Shown here piece after piece: positions 55,936 through 63,464 of a stretch of 64,000 bases of DNA. Under the pieces are notes generated by a model that did not search any database, had not been told where the DNA came from, and was given only the letters and a program-made list of their open reading frames with translations. The stretch spans positions 381,245,289 through 381,309,288 of the forward strand of contig CM066033.1 in the NCBI GenBank assembly GCA_033557465.1, read 5' to 3'. The position numbers were made by a program, and so were the translations under genes. Positions within the stretch are counted from its first letter, which is position 1, and every line of letters starts with the position of its first letter. Origin of the DNA: Ichthyophis bannanicus (Eukaryota > Chordata > Amphibia > Gymnophiona > Ichthyophiidae).

Positions 55936-56972
55936 ACCTTCAAGACTTTCATCTTTCCCAACCAGTGAAAGATATCCTTTCTGCCTCTAGGAAACCCTCT
56001 ACCAGGCGTTCCTATGCTTTCAAATGGAAACGTTTTTCCATTTGGTGTGCTCAGCAGGGTCTTGACCCTCTGGCACTTCCTTTGAATTCTCTTCTTGATT
56101 ATCTCCTGCATCTATCCAATGCAGGCCTCAAGACGAATTCGGTAAGAGTCCATTTAAGTGCTATTGCAGCATCCTTGAAACATATAAATGGACAACCTAT
56201 CTCCTCTCATCCTCTTGTTGCAAGATTCATGAGAGGCCTGACTCTCACTAAACCTCCCATCAGACCACCCCCGGTCGCATGGGATTTGAATCTAGTGCTC
56301 GGTCAACTTATGAAGCCACCTTTTGAGCCAATGTTTTCCACCTCCTTGAAATTTCTTTCCTGGAAGGTCATCTTCCTCATTGCAGTCACTTCGGCTCGCC
56401 GCATCAGTGAGCTGCAGGCTTTAGTGGCTAATCCACCTTACACAAGATTTCATCATGATAAGGTGGTCCTTAGGACGAATCCCCACTTTATGCCTAAAGT
56501 GGTCTCGCCTTTTCATCTTAATCAAGAGGTATATCTACCTGTCTTTTTTCCAGCTCCTCATGCATCCAATGCAGAGAGGAACCTTCATACTCTGGATTGT
56601 AAAAGAGCTCTCGCTTTTTACCTTAATAGGACTCAGCCACATCGAAAGTCTTCTCAACTTTTTGTGGCCTTTGATCCTTCCCATTTGGGACTTCCAGTCT
56701 CCAAGCGTACACTTTCCAATTGGATTGCTCAGTGTATTTCTTTTGCTTACCAGAGCAAAAACATTTCTCTGGAAGGCCATGTCACTGCTCACAATGTGAG
56801 GGCCATGGCAACTTCTATGGCTCATCTGCACTCTGTTTCCATAGATCAGATCTGTCGAGCCGCTACCTGGGCCTCGGTTCATACCTTCACAGCCCATTAC
56901 TGTTTGGACAAGGACTCCCGCCGGGATGCCTTGTTTGGCCAGGCTGTCCTCAAGCACCTGTTCCATTCCTAA
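54099..56972 (+). CDS. DIRS-D overlapping frame ending in tyrosine recombinase
   Basis: This frame is open from just after the ORF1 UGA (54012), with a first AUG at 54099, to 56972. The first 600 or so codons overlap the RT gene and give a Ser/Pro/Arg-rich sequence without known domain. The YR follows: SASRKPSTRRSYAFKWKRFS (about residue 627), a core-binding SAM-like N-domain, box-1 Arg768 in SARRISELQAL, His898 and Arg901 in AHNVRAMA, and Tyr934 in AHYCLD. These are the R, H-x2-R and Y positions of tyrosine recombinases; the frame ends shortly after. The enzyme would integrate circular cDNA. Whether the overlapping N-terminal part is translated is unknown; the YR alone could start within the overlap. 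ORF1 and this frame share the same register. Confidence 0.88.
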   Translation: MGTNHNRTMDPLYHSRGLQTSFLQPSSPSYGETIQFSPISPNPVGSRGFLSSCPRGHRRGSSSSTRVRFLLPLFSHSKEDRGIQTNPRSERIEQISLQGEIQNAVSRHSPSLPPGSGLALFSRPTGCVYTYTHPSIPQKVSSLSVSGKTFPIQSTPLRSSLCSKSIHKMHGSRSRISKRHGNLCLPISGRLAHPSSNSVTGPDFPGPHKEPFAVSGTGSKPSQVPTHPYSISRIHRGPVGHHHCKGLPSTCSRPAPPEFGLPSSVQHSLDSQGNATPTGSYGLHSACGALCSSSYESSSMDPGHSVDSGVRSALRPNTNLRSSVLVPPLVDFHQESVVGGSISTIATPSNPHNRCLPNRVGSPSANSLHSGHLVSTGDHPSYQSSGTASNLPCPQGLPLPPSQPHCPSSDGQSGGHVLHKQTRRDGLSVALQRSSKTMGLRQRASDSPASSVSPRSSKLSGRQAQSSSAATRMVPTFGPNKPNLSGMGDPGHRPLCKSVECQTSPVLFQNSVSGSSGYGRLSPELESGIPICLSTHSFDSQDSVQTPEGSWNYDPHSSTLATPSVVPSTSTALPGILLGSGSCARPPVSGGGDFVAPKPQIPSPQCLVTEGLNLQDFHLSQPVKDILSASRKPSTRRSYAFKWKRFSIWCAQQGLDPLALPLNSLLDYLLHLSNAGLKTNSVRVHLSAIAASLKHINGQPISSHPLVARFMRGLTLTKPPIRPPPVAWDLNLVLGQLMKPPFEPMFSTSLKFLSWKVIFLIAVTSARRISELQALVANPPYTRFHHDKVVLRTNPHFMPKVVSPFHLNQEVYLPVFFPAPHASNAERNLHTLDCKRALAFYLNRTQPHRKSSQLFVAFDPSHLGLPVSKRTLSNWIAQCISFAYQSKNISLEGHVTAHNVRAMATSMAHLHSVSIDQICRAATWASVHTFTAHYCLDKDSRRDALFGQAVLKHLFHS

Positions 56973-57067
56973 ACAACTCCTGCCCACCTTCCCAGAATGG
57001 ATGCCTGAGATCCATACGAAGATGGCGAACCTTTACAGGGGATCCCATGCATCTAAGCTAGGGAGTC

Positions 57068-57175
57068 CCCATATGTGAGGACTTATTCCTGCTTGTTCCT
57101 GGAGATAGCACAGTTACTTACCTGTAACAGGTGATCTCTGGGAACAGCAGGAATTAGTCCTCACAACCCACCCAC
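57068..57175. repeat. Internal complementary region of DIRS-D
   Basis: cccatatgtgaggacttattcctgcttgttcctggagat (complement of the left end) is followed directly by agcacagttacttacctgtaacaggtgatctctggg (complement of the right end). The join at about 57106 equals the end-to-end junction of a circle. Confidence 0.9.
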
Positions 57176-57245
57176 CTCCCCTAGGAGTTGTATCTTTTAT
57201 CTATCTATCTTCCTGTCCTCTCTCTGTTGACTCAGCTATAAACTC

Positions 57246-57434
57246 GAAACTGAGGAGAGCTGTTCAGGAAGGCGGGAAGGCAGTGCGCATGTGCAGTGGG
57301 AGGTCCCAAAAGCTTCTATTCTAAGAAGCTGGGGAGCTTTCCCGCACGGGCTCCGTCGGTACCGACGTACCCATATGTGAGGACTAATTCCTGCTGTTCC
57401 CAGAGATCACCTGTTACAGGTAAGTAACTGTGCT
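57246..57434 (+). repeat. Right inverted terminal repeat of DIRS-D
   Basis: It mirrors the left repeat, then adds an extension carrying the palindrome acctgttacaggt (57409-57421) and caggtaagta (57417-57426), ending gtaactgtgct at 57434. Confidence 0.9.
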
Positions 57435-58703
57435 ATTTGGACGACTGGCTCATTCGAGCTCCCACTCGGTCAGAGGCCAAGAGTTCTCTAGCCTGCACAA
57501 TGCGTATCTTTCAGTATTTAGGGCTGATAATAAACATCCCAAAATACAATTTAACCCCTACTCTGTCCCTGGAGTTTATAGGGGCGTTGCTGGATACCAC
57601 AAGGGCAAGGGCCTATCTCCCCCAGGCCTGTTGCCTTCGCTTGGTGCAGTTAGCTTCTCAAGCAGAGTTGAAGCCCCACTTAACTGCTCGAGATGTTAGT
57701 TAATAGGCCACATGGCATCCACCGTGCATGTGGTACCATATGCTTGCCTTCACATGAGGGCAGCTCAGTGGACTTTATCCACCCAATGGACCCAGGCATT
57801 AGACTGCCTGTCAGACAAAATAGCAAACACAAGTCTCCTCATTTTGTCCCTCCAGTGGTGGAAGTCCCCTCAAAATTTGTTGCTGGGGTCCCCCTTTCAG
57901 CAGTCTCTACCCCAAGCAACTCTCACAACAGATGCTTCTCCAATGGGGTGGGGAGCTCATCTGCAAGACCTCTCCACGCAGGGCATCTGGTCCCCACAGG
58001 AGAGTTGTCTACATATCAATCTCTTGGAACTGAGAGCAATCTTTCTTGCTCTGTGGGTGTTCCACACCCTGCTCAGTTGCAAGACGGTCCTTATCCACAC
58101 AGACAATCATGTAGCCATGTTCTCTATGTGAACAAGCAGGGCAGAACTGGCTCTCTGTTGCTTTGCAACGAAGCTTTGCGACTGTCGGCCCTCGCCAGAG
58201 AGCATCAGATTCATCTTCTGGCAGTTTATCTTCCAGGCGTTCAAAACTCTTAGGCAGACAGGCTCAGTCGAGTTCTGCTTCCACACGAGTGGTCCCTACA
58301 TGTGGACCAGGTGGCCAGGATTTTTCACATTTGGGGAACCCCGGACATAGACCTCTTTGCAAGTCCGTGGAATGCCAAACTTCCCCGGTTCTGTTCCAGA
58401 ACTCCGGCTCAGGGAGCTCAGGCAAGGGATGCTTTCCTCCACTGGGGTGAAGACTTCCTGTATGCCTTTCCACCCATTCCCCTAATTCCCAAAACCCTTT
58501 TCAAGCTTCAGAGAGACAGAGGCCACATGATTCTCATAGCTCCACATTGGCCACGGCAAGTGTGGTACCCTCTGCTTCTACATCTCTCTCAAGCTCCCTC
58601 CCTGGAATTAGGGTCTGCTCCAGATCTATCTCAAGAGGACGGAAAGTTATGGCATCCCAATCCCCAGTCTCTGCATCTCAGGGCTTGGTTGCTGAAGGCC
58701 TAG
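57435..58703 (+). pseudogene. DIRS-C RT C-terminal, RNase H and methylase-like part
   Basis: It resumes with the rest of the active site (Leu-Asp-Asp-Trp-Leu-Ile-Arg) at 57437. The connection region runs to 57703, where a frameshift occurs; a second piece (57712-58131) holds TTDAS and NLLELRAI, and after another shift VNKQGRTGS and the LADRLSR region follow with an in-frame stop before ADRLSR (58252). The methylase-like block (TPDIDLFASPWNAKL, YAFPPIPLIPK, APHWPRQVWYP) runs to 58703. Three lesions plus the DIRS-D insertion disable it. Confidence 0.85.
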
Positions 58704-59734
58704 ATCTCCAAGATCTTCATCTTTCTCAACAGGTGAAAGATGTTCTTTATGCTTCCAGAAAACCTTTCACTAGACGTTCTTATGCTTTCAAGTGGAAGAG
58801 GTTTACTATCTGGTGCTCTGAGAAGGGTCTTAACCCCCTTGCCATACCTCTGGAATCTTTGCTGGAGTATCTGCTCCATCTGTCTAATGCAGGCCTTAAG
58901 ACAAATTCAGTAAGGGTCCATTTGAGTGCTATTGCGGCTTCCCTTAAGCCTCTAAATGGACAACATATTTCCTCTCATCCTCTTGTAGCAAGGTTCATGA
59001 GGCCTCCTTTTAACAAAGCCTCCCATTAGACCACCTCCGGTGGCATGGGACTTGAACCTGGTTCTTGGTCAGCTTATGCAGCCGCCTTTTGAATCTGGCT
59101 ACCACCTCTTTGAAATACCTTTCTTGGAAAGTTATCTTTCTCATTGCAATCACATCAGCATGTCGTATTCGTGACTTGCAAGCACTCGTAGCTAATCCAC
59201 CTTATACAAGGTTCCATCATGACAAGGTAGTCCTTAGGACTCATCCACACTTTATGCCTAAGGTGGTCTTGCCTTTTCACCTCAAGCAGGAGGTCTATCT
59301 ACCTGTCTTTTTTCCAGGACCTCATGCATCAAGTGCAGAGAGGAATCTTCATACCCTGGACTGTAAAAAAGCTCTGGCTTTTTACTTACAGAGGACACAG
59401 CAACATAGAAAGTCCTCTCAGCTCTTTGTTGCTTTTGATTCTTCTCATTTGGGACTACCAGTCTCCAAGAGAACACTATCTAACTGGATTGCCCAGTGTA
59501 TTTCTTTTGCCTATCAGAGTAAGAATCTTTCTCTGGAGGGCCATGTCACAGCTCACAATGTGAGAGCTATGGCAGCCTCAATGGCTCATCTGTACTCTCT
59601 CTATTGATGACATTTGTCGAGCAGCCACTTGGGCCTCGTTTCATACCTTCACAGCCCATTACTGCTTGGACAAGGACTCCCGCCGGGATGCCTTGTTTGG
59701 TCAGGCTGTTCTCAAACACCTGTTCCATACTTAA
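58610..59734 (+). pseudogene. DIRS-C tyrosine recombinase, broken
   Basis: The N-domain (QQVKDVLYASRKPFTRRSYAFKWKRF, from about 58725) is intact up to 59029, where a deletion in the RGLTLTKPPIRPP region shifts the frame. Box-1 reads SACRIRDLQAL, keeping the Arg but with Asp for Glu. AHNVRAMA is kept. A 1-2 nt change near 59600 shifts the last part, where CRAATWAS and AHYCLD are still legible to the stop at 59734. It would need three repairs to be open. Confidence 0.85.
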
Positions 59735-59847
59735 TCAACTCCTACCCACTATCCCTGATGGGATGCCAGAGATCCATGGGGGGAAGTGGAGCCTTTCCCA
59801 GGGACACAACTTCTGGGGTCTCTCCCTGGCATCTAAAGCTAGGGAGT

Positions 59848-59950
59848 CCCCATATGTGAAGACTCATTCCTGCTTGTTCCTGGAGATAGCACAGTTACTT
59901 ACCTGTAACAGGTGATCTCTGAGAACAGCAGGAATAAGTCTTCACAACCC
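59848..59950. repeat. Internal complementary region of DIRS-C
   Basis: Complement of the left end (cccatatgtgaagactcattcc) is joined to the complement of the right end (cagttacttacctgtaacagg). Confidence 0.88.
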
Positions 59951-60023
59951 ATCCACCTCCCCTAGGAGTTGTATCTCTCTATCTTTCCTTTCCCTCTCTC
60001 TCTCTTTGTCTTAGCTTTAAAAC

Positions 60024-60214
60024 TCAACTGAGGAGAGACAGTTGGGAAAGGCAGGAAGGCAGCACGCAGGCGCTGTGGGATGCTCCCAAAGGCTTTCTGA
60101 TTGGACGCTGGGGAGCGTTCCCGCGCAGGCTCCGTCGGTACCGAAGAAACCCATATGTGAAGACTTATTCCTGCTGCTCCCAGAGATCACCTGTTATAGG
60201 TAAGTAACTGTGCT
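60024..60214 (+). repeat. Right inverted terminal repeat of DIRS-C
   Basis: It mirrors 48982-49142. The palindrome is slightly altered (acctgttataggt), but AG-GTAAGT is kept. Confidence 0.87.
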
Positions 60215-60239
60215 TTCTGAAGGGTCACTAACTTCCTGT

Positions 60240-60370
60240 AGGTCTTTGGGTGCATTCCACAAGAGTCCAGGCTTCCTCTCAAGCTGAAGTTTGGGCAGTT
60301 CTAGAAGATGTAGGATGGCTACCTGGTCTTCTATATATTCCTTTTGTCAGGCATTAAAAAGTAAATGTTC
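60240..60370 (+). pseudogene. Fragment of a different tyrosine-recombinase family
   Basis: The + strand reads HSTRVQASSQAE (from 60253), then after a 1-nt shift CRMATWSSIYSF. The pair H-S-T-R ... C-x-A-T-W-S-S matches the C-terminal YR region of other DIRS-type elements, where the histidine box is HSTR rather than AHNVR. The nucleophile Tyr is not found. It is short and old. Confidence 0.5.
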
Positions 60371-60570
60371 TGGGAAAGTGTTTTTTAAGACAGCCTTCAT
60401 ACAATGTGTCTGGACTGGTCTAGCAGGGTAAGGAAGGAGAAATAGTAACTCCCTTTAAATCTGCTTGGCCAGTCTGGTACCTTTCCAGGGCAACAAGGGA
60501 AATTCTTACACAGATTTGAGAGTTCTGTTCTCTGAAAGAATAGACCTAAACCCAGACACAAAAATAGCTC
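60371..60570. other. No gene seen
   Basis: Nothing recognised between the YR fragment and the LTR. Confidence 0.4.
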
Positions 60571-61108
60571 TGTGGTGGTGGTGCAGCGAAGCGCACGCAA
60601 TGAATAAAACCAGGAGTCAGTTTGAAGATCCAAGCCAATTTATTGTGCACAAGTCTCAGGCAAATGTCACAATCAAAATGGTCTGAGCAATGGAGTCCAG
60701 TAAACACCTTTTATACCTTTCTTCTTCAGTTTAATACAGGCAAACTTTCTATTGGTCCTACTGACCCTTGCACCCATCCAATTGGGATCTCTCTCTGGGC
60801 CTAGCACTCTGTTCCCCCTGCTCAGAATTCTCTAACAAAGGCACAGTTCTAAGACTTTGATACATTTCTCCTACAAGGTCACTGCTAGCTTAGAGAATGT
60901 GTGAATATAGAGTATTGTAACATGTCTGTCATCAGCATAGAAGAATTCAACAAAGGATTTATACAACCTTATCAAAAAGCAGTTTCTCTAACTCTTACTG
61001 ACTTTGGTTTTTCTCAGCATTCTTATTCTCAGGTGGGGGCTGGGACTCAGGCCTAGCTTACAGGCCTCTCATACATTTACAGGCTGTTCTAGGCCATAGC
61101 CTGCCACA
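60571..61108 (-). repeat. Retroviral 3' LTR, 538 bp
   Basis: It begins TGTGG and ends CCACA on the minus strand, an exact short inverted repeat. It follows directly on a polypurine tract. It contains a TATA-type box (gtataaaagg, about 60707-60716) and AATAAA (60639-60644), spaced as in U3/R. Confidence 0.78.
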
Positions 61109-61166
61109 TTCCCCCCTTTGATTATTCTCACCCGCAAGTGAGAGAGGGTGAGAATCAAATCATACA

Positions 61167-61448
61167 TTACACATGGTCATCAGCATCATGTTGGGGTATA
61201 GGGGAATATTGCCACATAGCTAATACTTTTGTAGCTGCTTTACGTTCAACAATACTATCAATGGTTGAGTTCAGCATACGCAAGCATAAGGGTAGGAAAC
61301 ATGGGAGAAACAAGCAGATAGCCAATATGAATAGGACAATGAACACAAGTGTTTTCAGGCCGCCCATTCCTGAAAACAGAGAACCAAACCATCCATCGAG
61401 TTGCAAGCCATGCCAGGTCTTGACCGGTACATAGATTTGTTTTCTCAT
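61167..61448 (-). pseudogene. Retroviral Env transmembrane subunit, C-terminal fragment
   Basis: About 93 residues are open. A Trp-rich membrane-proximal segment is followed by a hydrophobic span of some 25 residues with Cys near its end, and a short polar tail ending before the polypurine tract. This is the layout of a retroviral TM subunit anchor and cytoplasmic tail. The ectodomain, fusion peptide and SU are absent, so it cannot act in membrane fusion. The retroviral genus is not assigned. Confidence 0.65.
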
Positions 61449-61480
61449 GTGATTGTCTATCTTCTACAACTTGTCCTTCA

Positions 61481-63085
61481 TTATTTATTTAACAAGTTTT
61501 ATATACCGTCTTTCTACCAGTCAAGACGGTTTACAGAGAACATAAGTCAGTATTTTTTCAACCTTTTACATGGAACAATATAACAATGAGTATATATGTA
61601 ATTGAACATAACTAATTACAATGATCGATCGAAGATCAACTATTTACACAATAAATTTACAATTATTTATACGTGAATTACAGTGGGCTATATGAATAGT
61701 AAATGTGTGTTGCAGAAGGGGTAGGAGGGCAGGTGTAGTGGTTCATGTTAAGGTGGAAGGGAGAAATGTTCAATGAAAAGGTGGGTTTTTAACTTTTTGC
61801 GGAACTCAGCGTGTGAGGAGCAGTTCCGAAGTTCATGAGGAAGGGTGTTCCAAAGGGATGGGGCATAGAGGGAGAAGGCCCTGTTACTTGTAGATTGTTT
61901 GCAGAGTCTCTTTTTTATAGGGATGGCCAGTAAGTTTGTGGTGATAGAACGGCGTGTTCTGTTACAATTGGATGAGGGAAGGAGAGGGGAGAGGCACGGA
62001 GCAGACTCATTGGATAATATTTTATGTATCAAGGTGAGGACCTTGAATTTAGCTCTGTATTGGATGGGGAGCCAGTGGAGATCATAAAGGACAGGTGTGA
62101 TGTGGGAACGTCTGGAGTGGTTGGTTATGAGTCGAGCAATAGTATTTTGAGCAAGTTGAAGTGGTTGGATAGAAATCTTAGGGAGGCCAAGGTAGATAAG
62201 GTTGCAGTAATCAAGAAAAGGTATAGTGAGGGCTTGACAAACGTACGAAAGGAGTTAGGGCTTAGAAGGGGTTTAAGGTTCCGGAGGGTGCGGAGCTTTG
62301 CGTATATTATATTAGTGGTTCTCTTTATATGGTCAGTGAATGAAAGGTTCTGATCCAGGATAATACCAAGATATTTAACTTGGTTCTTTACAGAAAGTGT
62401 TAGATCACTAATAGTAAGGGTGGTTGGAGGGCTGTATGTGGGATTGGAGAAAACCTGGAGAACCTCAGTCTTGGATTGATTAATCAAGAGGTTATGTTGG
62501 GAAAGCCAGGTTTTCAGGCTAGTCAGGCATTCGGATAGTTTAGAGAAGTTGGGATTGGAAAGGTTAAAAGGGGTGAAGCACATGTCATCAGCATATAGTT
62601 GATACTGAATGTCATAGTTCTGGAAGATCTTGCATACCGGTTGGAGGAAGATGTTAAATAATAGAGCAGAGAGACTGGATCCTTGGGGTGCACCTTGTTT
62701 TAAGATGAATGGGAGGGAGGTGTCACTTCCAATACGAACCTGTTGGGTTCTGTTATCTAGGTACGAATGGAACCAGTTCAGAGTTGTCTCTGAGCCCAAT
62801 TTCATGAAGTCTGTTTAGGAGTAGATGGTGAGGGAGGGAGTCAAAAGCAGCTGATAGATCAAGGAATATGAGAAGACATCCTTGAGAGGGGTTCTGGATG
62901 TGGAGGTATAAGGAGTCTAGTAGGGAAGTAAGAAGGGTTTTGACTCCATGGTTCTTTTGAAACCGTGCTGGAATAAGTCGAGGGGGGAGTGTTCGTCAAT
63001 ATAGTTCTGGAGTTGGGTTTGGACCAGTTTTTCGATTATCTTAGCTAGAAATGGAATATCAATTTGCAAACAGTTAAATTCAGCT
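61481..63085 (-). mobile_element. L2-like LINE (L2-2), cut by DIRS-E
   Basis: The minus-strand 3' end has a perfect 8-bp hairpin (ACCGTCTT...AAGACGGT) and a TTAAATAAATAA tail at 61481. RT blocks lie above it. It inserted into the Env region of the retrovirus and was later cut by DIRS-E at 63086. The upstream half is outside the window. Confidence 0.85.
61748..63085 (-). pseudogene. L2-2 reverse transcriptase, broken
   Basis: From the DIRS-E junction downward: IPFLAKIIEKLVQTQLQNYIDEHSPLDLFQHGF (62990-63060), then a frame break; LNWFHSYLDNRTQQVRIGS, KQGAPQGSSLSALLFNIFLQPV and YQLYADDMCF (62560-62790) in one open piece of 226 codons; then the C-terminal piece (61748-62032) with SLWNTLPHELRN and FIEHF at its end. 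YADD is intact. At least two frameshifts occur. Confidence 0.85.
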
Positions 63086-63250
63086 ATCTCCAGGAACAAG
63101 CAGGAATATGTCCTCACTTATGGGTACGTCGGAACCGACGGAGCCTGCGCGGGAAAGCTCCCCAGCTTCCCAGAAAGGAAGCCTTTGGGGCCTCCCACTG
63201 CACATACGCGCTGCCTTCCCGCCTTCCTGACCAGCTCTCCTCAGTTTCTC
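63086..63250 (+). repeat. Left inverted terminal repeat of DIRS-E
   Basis: It matches 51829-51991 block by block; the central palindrome is changed to cgtcggaaccgacg. Confidence 0.88.
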
Positions 63251-63464
63251 TTTTTCCGCGGAGCCAGCAGGTCGTGTTCCTGTCACCGCTGAAGAAATTA
63301 TTTTAGTTTCTTTCTTTAGACCGTGTACCTGCCTTCCCCATACCGAAACCGGTACCGCCGGTCTCTTTTCTTTTCTTTCTAAAAAAAAAAAAAAAAAAAG
63401 CTTTTATTTTTTTAGCACAACTTGGTGACTTCTGTTAGGCCTCAGGCCTACACAAAATCTCCTC

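Larger units (their letters stand above)
51829..57434 (+). mobile_element. DIRS-D: intact-looking DIRS-like retrotransposon
   Basis: It has left repeat 51829-51991, ORF1 52206-54011, RT/RNase H/methylase-like frame to 55935, overlapping YR frame to 56972, ICR 57068-57175 and right repeat 57246-57434. All frames are open and the catalytic residues are present. Joining the flanks restores ttcctttatttggacgac of the DIRS-C RT without a target duplication, as expected for integration of a circle by a tyrosine recombinase. It is the youngest and only possibly autonomous element of the window. Confidence 0.93.
48982..60214 (+). mobile_element. DIRS-C: DIRS-like retrotransposon, interrupted by DIRS-D
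   Basis: Left end atctccaggaacaagcagg at 48982; right end ...ataggtaagtaactgtgct at 60214. ORF1, RT (in two pieces), YR, ICR and right repeat are in order. DIRS-D (51829-57434) sits exactly at the RT active site. Without D the element is about 5.6 kb. It is moderately decayed: single indels in ORF1, RNase H and YR. It belongs with A, D and E. Confidence 0.9.
60571..61448 (-). mobile_element. Truncated endogenous retrovirus: Env tail and 3' LTR
   Basis: On the minus strand the end of a transmembrane Env frame is followed by a polypurine tract (aaaggggggaat, at 61109-61120) and then an LTR. gag, pol and the rest of env are not in the window. The provirus is cut at about 61450-61480 by an L2-like LINE. 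The upstream part, if still present, would lie beyond the LINE and DIRS-E. Confidence 0.75.

Noticed and set aside
52206..56972. Reading DIRS-D as a retrovirus or gypsy-type element
   Set aside because: There are no LTRs, protease or DDE integrase; inverted repeats, ICR and a tyrosine recombinase define DIRS.
57190..57225. Repeated tatc/tctc words considered as a CRISPR-like or satellite array
   Set aside because: Only a short pyrimidine-rich low-complexity run in the spacer between ICR and right repeat; no spacer-repeat regularity here or elsewhere in the window.
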